The notes: generated by a model not told the origin, from the letters alone. A stretch of 49,238 nucleotides of DNA from Aminicenans sp964648465 (GCA_964648465.1 CAZYMU010000023.1:1-49238); one strand, 5' to 3'; numbered from the stretch's first letter, positions 17,261 through 26,448 are shown. Numbers and translations: made by a program.

Positions 17261-20161
17261 GTGAACGTGAATAATTTATTAAATAACTTGAATCCTGATC
17301 AGAAAAAGGCTGTTGTTCATTCTCAAGGGCCTCTCCTGATTGTTGCTGGAGCAGGAACAGGAAAGACAAAAGTTATTACTCACTGCATTGCTTATCTCAT
17401 CTCCTCTAAGTTAGCCAAACCTGAAGAGATTCTTGCAGTGACCTTTACCGAAAAAGCAGCAAATGAGATGGGAGAGAGAGTAGACATCTTGGTCCCTTAT
17501 AGTTACTCGTTTGTTGAAATAAGCACTTTTAATTCTTTTGGGGAGAGAGTGTTAAGAAATTACGGTCATGAGTTAGGCATTTTTTTAGATTTCAAGGTGT
17601 TAGATGATGTAGAACAGACCATTTTTTTTAGAGAACACCTTTTTCATATCCCTCTAAAATATTACAGACCCTTAAGTTCGCCAACAAAGCATATTCAGGA
17701 ACTCCTTTCAGCAATTAAAAGGTTGAAACAAGAAGATATCTCACCTGAGGAATATCTAGAATATACAGGCAGGCTTAAAATTGAAGCAACAGATGATGCG
17801 GAAAGGGAGTTGGCAAAAAAGCATCAAGAAATAGGATTGGTATATAAAAAGTACCAGGCACTGCTTAGGAAAAAGGGGAAAATAGATTTTGAAGATCAAG
17901 TAGTATTAGTAGTGGATCTTTTCAGGAAAAGGCCTTCAGTACTTAAAGAATTCCAGAATAAATATAGATATATCCTGGTGGATGAATTTCAGGACACAAA
18001 TTATATCCAGTTTGAACTCCTTAAACTATTGGCTGCAAAGCACAATAATCTGACAGTTGTTGGAGACGATGACCAGAGTATATTTCGATTCAGGGGAGCA
18101 TCTTTGAGTAATATCCAGAATTTTAAAAGGATTTATCCGACAGCAGAAAAGATAGTTTTAACCAGAAATTACCGCTCAACTCAGGACATTCTTGATTCTG
18201 CCTATCAGCTAATTCAGCATAACAATCCTGACCGTTTAGAAGTCAGCGAAAATATTAATAAAGTTCTCGAGTCAACGGTTGTTTTCAAGGAAAAAAGTAT
18301 CCACATGCTCCAGTTCGATAAGCTTTCACATGAAACAGATAGGGTTGCTGAAATTATTCAGGAAAAGGTAAAGAAGGAGTACCGCTATAGCGACATTGCC
18401 ATTCTAGTAAGGCGAAATGCTGATGCAGACGCTTTTCTTAAAGCTTTAAATATGAAAGAAATCCCCTTTCGATTTTCAGGGAGCCGTGGATTATACAGCC
18501 AGGATGAAGTGAAAATCCTCGTTTCTTTTATAAAAGCATTGACTGATTTTGAAGACAGCAAGAATCTTTTTTCTCTTGCTCTTTCTGAAATCTATGAGAT
18601 AGATCTTTATGATTTAACGATTATATGTAATTATGCATACAAAAAACACATTTCATTGCACAAAGTTTTCAGAATGATTTTTGAGGGAAAGAGTCCTGTT
18701 GAGATTTCAACCTCTTCAGAAGTAAAGGTAAAGAAGGTTTTTCACGATTTGCTTTCATTTATCCGGCTGGCAGGCACCAAGAATGCCGGACAGGTTTTGT
18801 ATTCATTTATCGAAAAATCAGGTTTTCTAAAATCCCTTGTTGAGGAAGAAGAACTTCATGCGGAGTTAAGGATAAAAAATATCTGTATTTTCTTTGACAA
18901 AGTTAAAAATTTTTCCCAGCTGAGTGAGGATGACTCCATTTATTCTTTTGCCTCTCATTTGGAGCTGCTTCAGCAGGTTGGAGATAATCCAGCTTTGGCT
19001 GAAGCGGAACTGGAAGAAGATGCAATAAACGTTATTACTGTACACAAGGCCAAAGGTTTGGAATTCCCTGTTGTTTTTATGGTCAGTTTGATTTCAGACA
19101 GGTTCCCCGGCCGGGAAAGAAGAGATAAAATTCCTGTTCCTGATGGGCTTTTAAAGGAGAGACTACCTGAAAGGGGAAGTTATCTTCAAGAAGAAAGGAG
19201 GCTTTTTTATGTTGGAATGACGAGGGCCAAGGAACTCCTCTATTTAACCTGGGCAAGGGATTATGGTTTAAAAAGATTGAAAAAGGTCAGCCCTTTTGTT
19301 TTGGAAGCCTTGAACCTTTCCAGAGCTCCTGAAGATACGATCCGTTGTTCCCCCTTGGAAGAGATTAGAAAATATGCCCCTACGACGTCTAAGCCAGGTG
19401 CTGTTCCCCAGGTGATGGAGAAAGGGTTGTTGACTCTTAGTTATTCTCAGGTAGGAGATTATTTGGCATGCCCCCTGAAATATAAATTCAGACATATTAT
19501 GAAGGTTCCAGTTCTTCCAAATCACAACCTTGTTTTTGGTCGGGTCATGCATAGTGTTATATATCATTTTTTGAAAAACAGGATATCAGGGAAAGAAATA
19601 AAAGAAAAAGAACTCCTTAGTGAATATGATAAGTGCTGGGTGAATGAGGGTTTTCTGAGCCGCGAACATGAGGAAATGAGAAAAATAGAAGGAGATAAGG
19701 CGCTTCGCCTTTTTTATAAGCGGGAGAAATCATCAGGACGAGTTCCTTATTCTCTTGAACAAAGTTTCCGGTGGCAGTTTGGGGATGTGAAATTTACCGG
19801 CAGGTGGGACAGGATTGATATGCTGGATAGTGGAGCAGTAATAATAGATTTCAAAGCAACAAAGGTTAAAGACCAGAAAACTGCAGATAAAAGAGCAAAA
19901 GATAGTCTGCAGATGGATTTTTATGCTCTCTCCTTCTTAAAAACTCAGGAAATTCCTCTGTTTGAGACACAGCTTTATTTTCTTGAGTCAGATATTATCG
20001 GGCATGCTGAAAAAGGGGAAAAAGAACTAAACAGGGCAATAGAAAAAATTAAAGAGGCTGAAGAAGGCATAAATTGTCAAAACTTTATTGCTAAACCTGA
20101 TTGGCACAACTGTAATTTTTGTGATTATAAGACTATTTGCCCTTCTTCATATGCGTATTAA
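17261..20161 (+). CDS. UvrD/Rep-type helicase fused to an Fe-S PD-(D/E)XK nuclease
   Basis: This 966-residue protein is a superfamily 1A helicase with a C-terminal nuclease. Visible motifs: Q-motif LNPDQKKAV, P-loop AGAGTGKT (29-36), Walker B VDEFQDTN, GDDDQSIFRFRGA, HKAKGLEFPVVF and VGMTRAKELL. The C-terminal domain has GRWDRID, DFKATK (863-868) and a Q-x3-Y motif (QMDFY). C737, C951, C954 and C960 form the Cx(n)CxxCx5C pattern of AddB/AdnB-type iron-sulfur nucleases. The protein probably resects or repairs double-strand breaks. There is no AddB partner adjacent. The start is GTG at 17261 (a second GTG is two codons on); its ribosome site is weak. Confidence 0.88.
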   Translation: MNVNNLLNNLNPDQKKAVVHSQGPLLIVAGAGTGKTKVITHCIAYLISSKLAKPEEILAVTFTEKAANEMGERVDILVPYSYSFVEISTFNSFGERVLRNYGHELGIFLDFKVLDDVEQTIFFREHLFHIPLKYYRPLSSPTKHIQELLSAIKRLKQEDISPEEYLEYTGRLKIEATDDAERELAKKHQEIGLVYKKYQALLRKKGKIDFEDQVVLVVDLFRKRPSVLKEFQNKYRYILVDEFQDTNYIQFELLKLLAAKHNNLTVVGDDDQSIFRFRGASLSNIQNFKRIYPTAEKIVLTRNYRSTQDILDSAYQLIQHNNPDRLEVSENINKVLESTVVFKEKSIHMLQFDKLSHETDRVAEIIQEKVKKEYRYSDIAILVRRNADADAFLKALNMKEIPFRFSGSRGLYSQDEVKILVSFIKALTDFEDSKNLFSLALSEIYEIDLYDLTIICNYAYKKHISLHKVFRMIFEGKSPVEISTSSEVKVKKVFHDLLSFIRLAGTKNAGQVLYSFIEKSGFLKSLVEEEELHAELRIKNICIFFDKVKNFSQLSEDDSIYSFASHLELLQQVGDNPALAEAELEEDAINVITVHKAKGLEFPVVFMVSLISDRFPGRERRDKIPVPDGLLKERLPERGSYLQEERRLFYVGMTRAKELLYLTWARDYGLKRLKKVSPFVLEALNLSRAPEDTIRCSPLEEIRKYAPTTSKPGAVPQVMEKGLLTLSYSQVGDYLACPLKYKFRHIMKVPVLPNHNLVFGRVMHSVIYHFLKNRISGKEIKEKELLSEYDKCWVNEGFLSREHEEMRKIEGDKALRLFYKREKSSGRVPYSLEQSFRWQFGDVKFTGRWDRIDMLDSGAVIIDFKATKVKDQKTADKRAKDSLQMDFYALSFLKTQEIPLFETQLYFLESDIIGHAEKGEKELNRAIEKIKEAEEGINCQNFIAKPDWHNCNFCDYKTICPSSYAY

Positions 20162-20163
20162 CG

Positions 20164-20664
20164 TGGGCTATTCATAAAGAATGCCGATTAGTTTCATTCT
20201 CACTGTATGGCTGAGTTGGTATATCCCCGTCCTCACTCCACCCATCCCCCTGTGGGATCCCTTACGCTCCGGGTGGCGACATCCCAACCCAGCCTACCCT
20301 AGATCAGAACCTATCAATAGTAAACGGCTCATATTTAGCTGACATATAGATACCAATCTATACAAGATAAAGAAGATGAATTTGAGGGGATGGAGGAAGC
20401 GACATTAAAAGATTTAGCCTTTCTGAGTCGATCTTCGAGGGAATCCAACAAAGTGAGTCGGGACTGATGGATGTGTGAGCACTGTAGAATTAAAGGGGCG
20501 GTGTTAATGGTGGCTCGCGGACATTGTGGCGGTGCTTAAGATAAACATGCGGAGTTCCAGCAGAGCCGAGAAGATCGGGGAGGAAATGGCGTTAAAAATC
20601 TTAGTGGAGCGCAAACATGCACTCAAATTCATCTATTATCAGCATTTATCATGAATAATCCAGG
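20164..20664. repeat. 500-bp intergenic element with terminal inverted repeats, copy A
   Basis: This 500-base non-coding element fills the gap between the helicase gene and sppA. Its left end (GGCTATTCATAAAGAATGCC, 20166-20185) and right end (ATGAATAATCCAGG, 20651-20664) are imperfect inverted repeats. The right half, 20391-20640, is closely similar over about 240 bases to the reverse complement of 48999-49238 at the window end. An inner inverted repeat (GATGAATTTGAG, 20375-20386, against 20621-20633) bounds that half. The left half (20190-20370) is GC-richer and unique here. No transposase frame is present. The shared half includes a conserved hairpin, CCGA-GAAGA-TCGG. Confidence 0.8.
20504..20632 (-). 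other. conserved 42-codon frame inside repeat copy A
   Basis: A 129-base open frame starts MNLSACLRSTKIFNAIS and ends MSASHH. It is preserved without indels in the other copy (49001-49129). About half of the roughly ten base differences are silent, which is no more than weak evidence for coding. No ribosome binding site is obvious. It is more likely a by-product of a conserved repeat or a structured RNA than a real gene. Confidence 0.2.
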
Positions 20665-20684
20665 TTCAAATCGAGTTTTTTTGC

Positions 20685-22397
20685 TTATTCTGGCACAATC
20701 CAGAAAGGCATTATAGCCAGCAGCCTTTCCTTATCAAGATATTTAAGTGTAGATAGCATTTTTTCAAGCCTGGGATTTAGATCAAGTTTCATTCCTATTA
20801 AGCCCTTTCCCATAAAAGACTCAAATAATGAGATTTTTTTGGGCCAGATGACGAATTTGACTGTCTCTTTGTCAGGAATTCCAGCTAGTTCTTTTGCAAG
20901 TTCAACTGCTTTTGAAAGACCTCCGATTTCATCTACCAGGCCCAGTTCTTTTGCCTGACTTCCTGTCCAGACGCGGCCCTTCCCGATCCTGTCAATTTCT
21001 TCCCTGGTCATTTTGCGTCCTTCTGCTGCCTTGTTGATGAATTGATCATAACTCCAGAGGATTTCTTTTTTCAGTAATTTTCTTTCTTCTGGTGTGAGTC
21101 TTCTAAAGGTGGAAAAGAGATCTGCCCTTTTGCCGTATGTAAGTATTTCAGAGGTTATTCCCAGTTTGTCGTAGAGTTTGATCAGGTTGAATTTTCCAAA
21201 GATTACCCCTATGGAACCTGTGAGAGTTTGAGGTTGAGCAACAATCTTATTGGCATTCATAGAAACCCAATATCCTCCTGAGCCAGCGAGGTCAGACATG
21301 GTGACAATGACCGGCTTTTCCTTCTTGGTCAAAGCAATTTCCCGCCAAATGATATCTGAGCCAACAGCAGAGCCTCCAGGGCTGTCTACCCTGAACACAA
21401 CAGCAACGATTGATTTGTCCATACGGGCTTTCTTTATCCAACGGGCAACCGTAGAACTTCCCATGATTTGGTACTGCCCCTCGCCTGTTATAATGGGACC
21501 CATTCCGTAGATGAGTGCAATTTTTTCCCCTTTATTTAAACCAACTGATGAGGGTTTAATCTTGAGATACTGCTGATGAGTAATTTTATATATTTTTTCC
21601 CCTTTCTCCTTAAGAAGATTTTCGAATTCATCGTTAAACAGGAGTTTGTCTATCAACCCGACTTCTACGGCTTTATTTCCTTGGAAGTAGGCATGATCGA
21701 TAAGCGATTTTATTTCTTCTTCGGTTTTTCCTCTGGCCTCGGAAAGTCCTTTTATATAATGTGAGTAAATGTCCGAATAAATGGATTCCATCATCCGCTT
21801 ATGAGCCGGGGTGAATTTTTCTTCTGTAAACATATTGTAAGCTGTCTTGTATTCTTCGACATGTTCAACTTCTGCTTCAATGCCTGCTTTATCCAGGGCT
21901 TTTTTTAGAAATGGGACGTTGCCTCCGATTCCGTTGATAACAAGCATTCCAAGAGGGTGTAAGATGATTTTGTCACAGGCAGTAGCAAGAAAATATTCCT
22001 TGTCAAAATCAAGAGCTTCATCCATATAGGCATAGGCTTTTTTCCCTGATTTTTTGAAGTCAATAATACTGTCTCTGAGTTCATTTATTTTTGCCCAGTC
22101 ACATTGAATGTAGCCAAGACGCAGTACAAGGGCATTGATACGGGGGTCGACTTGAGCTTTCTGTAAATTCATCCAGACGTCATACATTGAAAGAGCTGGT
22201 TTTAACCCCATTAGAGCAGATAAAAAATCAGGAGATGCCTTTTCCTGCAGGGAGCCAGACAGCTTGACCTCAAGGTAGGAATGAGACTTTACAGCCGGAG
22301 GCTTTGCGAATTCAAAATATATGAAGGATGTAAAGGTTGCCAGAATTAATATGAAAAATATCAAAAATATAATCAGTATATACCTTCCTTTTTTCAT
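20685..22397 (-). CDS. sppA: signal peptide peptidase SppA, 67K type
   Basis: SppA is an inner-membrane serine protease that degrades leftover signal peptides. The 570-residue, two-domain length matches the Gram-negative 67K type. One N-terminal membrane helix (about 6-29) is followed by the domain with the catalytic lysine, K184 in EEYKTAYN. The nucleophile, S373 in DLAGSGGYWVS, lies in the C-terminal domain, followed by LTGSIGVIFGKF. The RBS AAAAGGAG precedes the ATG. Gene stands alone between repeat copy A and the divergent ABC exporter. Confidence 0.94.
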   Translation of the reverse strand: MKKGRYILIIFLIFFILILATFTSFIYFEFAKPPAVKSHSYLEVKLSGSLQEKASPDFLSALMGLKPALSMYDVWMNLQKAQVDPRINALVLRLGYIQCDWAKINELRDSIIDFKKSGKKAYAYMDEALDFDKEYFLATACDKIILHPLGMLVINGIGGNVPFLKKALDKAGIEAEVEHVEEYKTAYNMFTEEKFTPAHKRMMESIYSDIYSHYIKGLSEARGKTEEEIKSLIDHAYFQGNKAVEVGLIDKLLFNDEFENLLKEKGEKIYKITHQQYLKIKPSSVGLNKGEKIALIYGMGPIITGEGQYQIMGSSTVARWIKKARMDKSIVAVVFRVDSPGGSAVGSDIIWREIALTKKEKPVIVTMSDLAGSGGYWVSMNANKIVAQPQTLTGSIGVIFGKFNLIKLYDKLGITSEILTYGKRADLFSTFRRLTPEERKLLKKEILWSYDQFINKAAEGRKMTREEIDRIGKGRVWTGSQAKELGLVDEIGGLSKAVELAKELAGIPDKETVKFVIWPKKISLFESFMGKGLIGMKLDLNPRLEKMLSTLKYLDKERLLAIMPFWIVPE

Positions 22398-22550
22398 TTT
22401 TTCTCCTTTTTAAAATGAATTGCTTTCTTTCAGATTAAATATAACAGAAAGCAGTAGATTATTGAAATATAGAATTTTCTATTCGATTTTAGTATATTAA
22501 AGAGCAAAATGAAGTAACCTGAATAAGAAAGTTTAAAAAAGGATTATCAC

Positions 22551-23453
22551 ATGAACGCACTTGAAATTGAGAACATTTCTAAAAGCTTTGGTGATTTTTA
22601 TGCTGTAAAAAATTTATCCTTCAGTATTTCAAAAGGGAGTATTTATGGTTTGCTTGGCCCAAATGGGGCAGGCAAGACAACCACAATCCGCATGGTGATG
22701 AATATTATTATTCCTGATGAGGGATTAATCAAGGTTTTAGGCAGGAAGATGGATGAGAAGATGAAAGAGAGAGTAGGTTATCTTCCGGAGGATAGAGGGC
22801 TTTATCCAAAGATGAAGGTAGGAGAGATTCTTGTTTTTCTGGCTGAACTTAAGGGGATAAGAAGAGTGGATGCCAGGAAGAAAATTGATTTCTGGCTTGA
22901 AAAGCTTGATCTGGCAGATTGGAAATTGAAAAAGGTTGAGGAGCTCTCCAAGGGGATGCAGCAGAAGATTCAATTTATAGCCACGGTCATACATCAGCCT
23001 GATCTAATCATCCTGGATGAACCTTTTATTGGGCTAGATCCTGTGAATACAAAGCTGTTAAAAGATATCATGCTGGAGATCAGAGAACAGGGGACAACAA
23101 TCATATTTTCTACTCATCGGATGGAGCAGGTAGAGATGATATGTGACGACATCTGTTTGATCAATAAGGGCAAGATGGTATTGGAAGGCAACTTGAGTCA
23201 CATCAAGAATCAGTATGGGAAGAATACCGTTGTTTTAGATTATGATGGTGATGCAGGTTTTATTAATGCCCTGCCTGAAGTTAATAAAATAGATGATTAC
23301 GGCAAATTCATGGAAATAAAAATGAAGGAGCAGACAGATACTCAGGGCTTTCTAATGAAACTTACAGAGAAAGTCAGGATAAACAAATTTGAAGTTAAAG
23401 AGCCAACATTGAATGCCATTTTTATAGAAAAAGTGGGAGAAAAAGATGCGTAA
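22551..23453 (+). CDS. ABC transporter ATP-binding protein (NatA-like)
   Basis: This 300-residue ATPase has Walker A GPNGAGKTT (36-44), signature ELSKGMQQK, Walker B LIILDEPF, the H-loop STHRMEQ and a C-terminal extension seen in NatA-type exporters. It overlaps the permease gene by 8 bases, so the pair forms one exporter. NatAB-type systems have been linked to sodium or drug export; the substrate here is unknown. Confidence 0.88.
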   Translation: MNALEIENISKSFGDFYAVKNLSFSISKGSIYGLLGPNGAGKTTTIRMVMNIIIPDEGLIKVLGRKMDEKMKERVGYLPEDRGLYPKMKVGEILVFLAELKGIRRVDARKKIDFWLEKLDLADWKLKKVEELSKGMQQKIQFIATVIHQPDLIILDEPFIGLDPVNTKLLKDIMLEIREQGTTIIFSTHRMEQVEMICDDICLINKGKMVLEGNLSHIKNQYGKNTVVLDYDGDAGFINALPEVNKIDDYGKFMEIKMKEQTDTQGFLMKLTEKVRINKFEVKEPTLNAIFIEKVGEKDA

Positions 23454-24720
23454 GATACTGTCAGTCATTAAAAGAGAATATATCCAGATAGTTAGAACTA
23501 AAGGCTTCATAATCGGGACGATTTTAGGTCCGGTCTTGATGGCTTCCTTTATTGTGATTCCGGTTGTTGTATCCATGGTTTCTGTTGAAAAGCAAGAACA
23601 GATTGCAGTGATTGATTCAACCAATGAAGTTTTTGTTGAACTCGATAAGAAGCTGGACTCAAAGTTAAAGGATGGAAACCGCCGCTATATACTTGAAGAA
23701 TATAGGCTGCTTGATGATGTTGACAGTTTGCGAGAAGAACTAAACAGGAAGGTATTGAAGAAGGAACTTTCTGCCTATATTTTTATTCCTCGAGATATTT
23801 CGGAGGGAGGAGAGGCTGAATATGTCTCTGAACATGTTTCTGATTTTGATAAGAGAGGAAACATTAACCAGGCTTTGAGCAGTGTAATAATCGGAAAGAG
23901 ATTAAGAATCGAAGGATTAGACCCTCAAGAAATCGGTAAGTACATGAGGCCTGTGAAACTTATAACAAAAAAAGTGACTAAAAGAGGAGTAGAAAAAGAT
24001 ACAGGGGGAACCTTCATTATTTCATATTTTTTAGTCCTTATCCTTTATATGACGCTTATTTTTTATGGTCAGATTATTCTAAGAGGAGTTATCGAAGAAA
24101 AAAGTTCAAGGGTAGTTGAGATTGTTCTTTCTTCCCTGAAGCCCTATCAACTTATGGCAGGCAAAATATTAGGGATAGCAGCCGTGGGATTTACACAGTA
24201 TGCAATTTGGGCTCTTTTTGGAATTGTTGCAGTTAAATACAGCGGATCAATAATCACAAAATTTTTCCCTGCAGCCCAGGGATTCCAAATCCCAAGTATC
24301 CCCCCATATATTTTTATCTATTTTGTCCTATTTTTTATTCTCGGATATTTTCTTTATGCGACTCTATACGCAACTGTCGGGTCAATGGTGAATTCGGAAA
24401 AGGAAGCCCAGCAACTGGTTATGCCGGTGACTATGTTTTTAATTGTCCCAATTCTGCTCATGATGTTTGTGATCAGGAGCCCAAACAGTTCTCTATCAGT
24501 AGTATTATCTATAATCCCGTTTTTTGCTCCGATCTTGATGCTCCTGCGTGTCTGCATTCTACTGCCCCCTTTCATTCAAGTCGGGGGCTCTGTTCTGATA
24601 TTGATTTTGACTACGATACTGATGATCTGGCTGACGGCAAAGATCTACCGGGTAGGAATCTTAATGTACGGGAAGCGCCCGGGTTTTAAGGAAGTTGTTA
24701 AGTGGATGAAGTATAAATAG
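23446..24720 (+). CDS. ABC transporter permease (NatB-like, ABC-2 type)
   Basis: This 424-residue membrane protein has one N-terminal helix (about 20-45) starting MRKILSVIKREYIQIVRTKGF, a typical NatB/ABC-2 opening. A large extracytoplasmic domain (about 46-185) and a block of five to six helices follow. The segment GVIEEKSSRVVEIVLSSLKPYQLMAGK is the conserved cytoplasmic coupling region. Partner of the preceding ATPase. Its stop codon touches a large palindrome that probably ends transcription. Confidence 0.87.
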   Translation: MRKILSVIKREYIQIVRTKGFIIGTILGPVLMASFIVIPVVVSMVSVEKQEQIAVIDSTNEVFVELDKKLDSKLKDGNRRYILEEYRLLDDVDSLREELNRKVLKKELSAYIFIPRDISEGGEAEYVSEHVSDFDKRGNINQALSSVIIGKRLRIEGLDPQEIGKYMRPVKLITKKVTKRGVEKDTGGTFIISYFLVLILYMTLIFYGQIILRGVIEEKSSRVVEIVLSSLKPYQLMAGKILGIAAVGFTQYAIWALFGIVAVKYSGSIITKFFPAAQGFQIPSIPPYIFIYFVLFFILGYFLYATLYATVGSMVNSEKEAQQLVMPVTMFLIVPILLMMFVIRSPNSSLSVVLSIIPFFAPILMLLRVCILLPPFIQVGGSVLILILTTILMIWLTAKIYRVGILMYGKRPGFKEVVKWMKYK

Positions 24721-24793
24721 GGACGGTTCTATTTTTTTTATTTTGTCATGTTTTTTCAGGGAAAAATAGTGACAAAAAAATAGAACCGTCCCC
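24719..24793. repeat. GGGACGGTTC palindrome, likely bidirectional terminator
   Basis: A 75-base near-perfect palindrome has outer arms GGGACGGTTCTATTTTTTT (24719-24737) and its complement at 24774-24792. An inner TTTTGTCA/TGACAAAA pair extends the stem. Its left edge includes the natB stop codon. The GGGACGGTTC...GAACCGTCCC type is, as I recall, scattered in many anaerobe genomes as a REP-like repeat. The stem with T/A tracts on both sides could stop transcription either way. Confidence 0.75.
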
Positions 24794-24805
24794 TTTACTT
24801 AAAAA

Positions 24806-26359
24806 ATGGAATTTATAAGTATTTTTAATGATGTTATGGGGCCGGTAATGCGGGGACCTTCCAGTTCGCATACAGCAGGTTCTTATCGTATAGGGAGAAT
24901 CGCGAGGTCTTTACTCGGAGAACAGCCTTCTTCTGTTGCATTCACTTTTGATCCTGAAGGCTCTTACATAAAGACGTATCGTCAACAGGGAGTTGACCTC
25001 GCTTTTGCTACAGGCATCATGGGATGGCAAATAACAGATAAACGTTTTTTTCAGGCATTGGAATTTGCTGGTAAACATGGGATCAAGATAGAATTTAATG
25101 AATCTCCTCTTGATAATCCTGATCATCCAAATACAGTGCTGATCCAGATGGTCTCACAAAGCGGCCAGCACCTCTCGCTTAAGGCAAAGTCAGTTGGAGG
25201 AGGAGTTGTTGCAGTCTCAAGGCTTGACGACTGGCCTGTTAATTTGAGCGGAAAATATTATGAAATTATTACTGAACTTAAGAAGGATGCCGCGTTGCAA
25301 GTAAGAAATATTCTAGAATCAGATAGCCAGACTGTTAATAAGCCTTCAGAAGAGGTTTGTGGGGATATGATGCTTCTTTGTGTTCAGCGTCTTTCAGCAT
25401 TAAGTCCAAAAGTTCGCTGCAGGCTTGAGAAATTACCTGAAGTCAGGAATATAAGGGAAATTTTACCTCTATTTTATATGAGACGTGGTGAAGCTCTTTT
25501 TTCGAGTGCTGAGGAGATGGTTGCAGAAGCAGAGAGCCATGAGTGTTCCCTTGGTAAGATTGCATTGAATTATGAATCGAAATTACTAGGAATGACAGAA
25601 AAAGAGGCTTTATGCGAAATGCTGCGACGGTTTGACATAATGAAGGCCTCTGTTTTACAGGGGCTCAATGAGCAGAACTTACGGATGCAGTTGCTGCAGC
25701 CATGTGCCAGGAAGATTTATGAGGCTGAAGCGAAAGGGAAAGTAGCTTTAGGAGGGATTCATACAAGAGCCGCAGCCAGAGCAATGGCAGCCATGCATGT
25801 TAATAACAGTATGGAAATTGTTTGTGCGGCTCCTACCGGAGGTTCTGCAGGCGTCATCCCAGGTGTGATATGTACTCTGGCAGAGGAAAAGAACCTGGAT
25901 GCGGGAAAATTGGCAATGGCATTGTTTGCAGCTTCGGCTGTCGGTTTGATTGTTGCAAAGCGGGCGACATTTGCTGCAGAAGTCGCAGGGTGTCAGGTTG
26001 AGATCGGAGCAGCCGGGGCAATGGCAGCTGCTGCTGTAATTGAATCTGCCGGCGGGAGTGCTCAACAAGCTGCAGATGCAGCATCTATTGCGTTCCAGAA
26101 TACAATGGGATCAGTTTGTGACCTGGTCCAGGGAATGTGTGAAATTCCCTGTCACACCCGGAATGCAGTTGCGGCTTCCAACGCATTTGTATGTGCGGAC
26201 TTAATCCTTGGGGGTTATGATAATCCTATTCCGCTTGATGAAACGATTGATGCTGTATGTGCGACTGGCAAAATGTTGCCGCGGGAACTGAGGTGTACAT
26301 CGCTTGGCGGGATAGCAGCATCACCTTCGGCTTTGTCTTTGCCCCGAATAAAAAAGTAA
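24806..26359 (+). CDS. sdaA: L-serine dehydratase, iron-sulfur dependent, single chain
   Basis: This enzyme deaminates L-serine to pyruvate. The 517-residue chain fuses the beta domain (MGPVMRGPSSSHTAG near residue 10) and the alpha domain (GAAGAMAAAAVIESAGG; cluster region CDLVQGMCEIPCHTRNA and a later cysteine in FVCADL). It is somewhat longer than E. coli SdaA (about 454 residues), with extra sequence between the domains (about 150-300). It stands just after the palindrome, so it has its own transcript. Confidence 0.92.
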   Translation: MEFISIFNDVMGPVMRGPSSSHTAGSYRIGRIARSLLGEQPSSVAFTFDPEGSYIKTYRQQGVDLAFATGIMGWQITDKRFFQALEFAGKHGIKIEFNESPLDNPDHPNTVLIQMVSQSGQHLSLKAKSVGGGVVAVSRLDDWPVNLSGKYYEIITELKKDAALQVRNILESDSQTVNKPSEEVCGDMMLLCVQRLSALSPKVRCRLEKLPEVRNIREILPLFYMRRGEALFSSAEEMVAEAESHECSLGKIALNYESKLLGMTEKEALCEMLRRFDIMKASVLQGLNEQNLRMQLLQPCARKIYEAEAKGKVALGGIHTRAAARAMAAMHVNNSMEIVCAAPTGGSAGVIPGVICTLAEEKNLDAGKLAMALFAASAVGLIVAKRATFAAEVAGCQVEIGAAGAMAAAAVIESAGGSAQQAADAASIAFQNTMGSVCDLVQGMCEIPCHTRNAVAASNAFVCADLILGGYDNPIPLDETIDAVCATGKMLPRELRCTSLGGIAASPSALSLPRIKK

Positions 26360-26400
26360 CTGAATAATAAACAAAAGTGCGAAATTTTTTTTTGTCAGCG

Positions 26401-26426
26401 TGAACCTTTTTTGCAATCTATCCGTA
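26401..26426 (+). promoter_or_regulatory. ECF-sigma-type promoter (TGAACC-N16-CGTA)
   Basis: TGAACC at 26401-26406 and CGTA at 26423-26426 are separated by exactly 16 bases, and a T-run directly follows the -35 box. This agrees with the SigW-like ECF consensus TGAAAC-N16/17-CGTA at nine of ten positions. It lies 22 bases before the first gene of an operon that encodes its own ECF sigma factor, which is where an autoregulated promoter is expected. Assignment to the local sigma factor is inferred. Confidence 0.7.
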
Positions 26427-26448
26427 GTAAACTCTGAAGAAGTAAAAA

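Noticed and set aside
20190..20370. GC-rich left half of repeat A as a tRNA or other known RNA
   Set aside because: I could not fold a cloverleaf or match any known RNA; left as part of the repeat.
20164..20664. Repeat A as a complete insertion sequence or integron attC site
   Set aside because: No transposase or integrase frame in it, and the ends lack the attC core-site layout.
22462..22498. TTGAAA and TATATT upstream of the ABC exporter as a promoter
   Set aside because: The spacer would be 25 bases, too long for a standard sigma-70 promoter.
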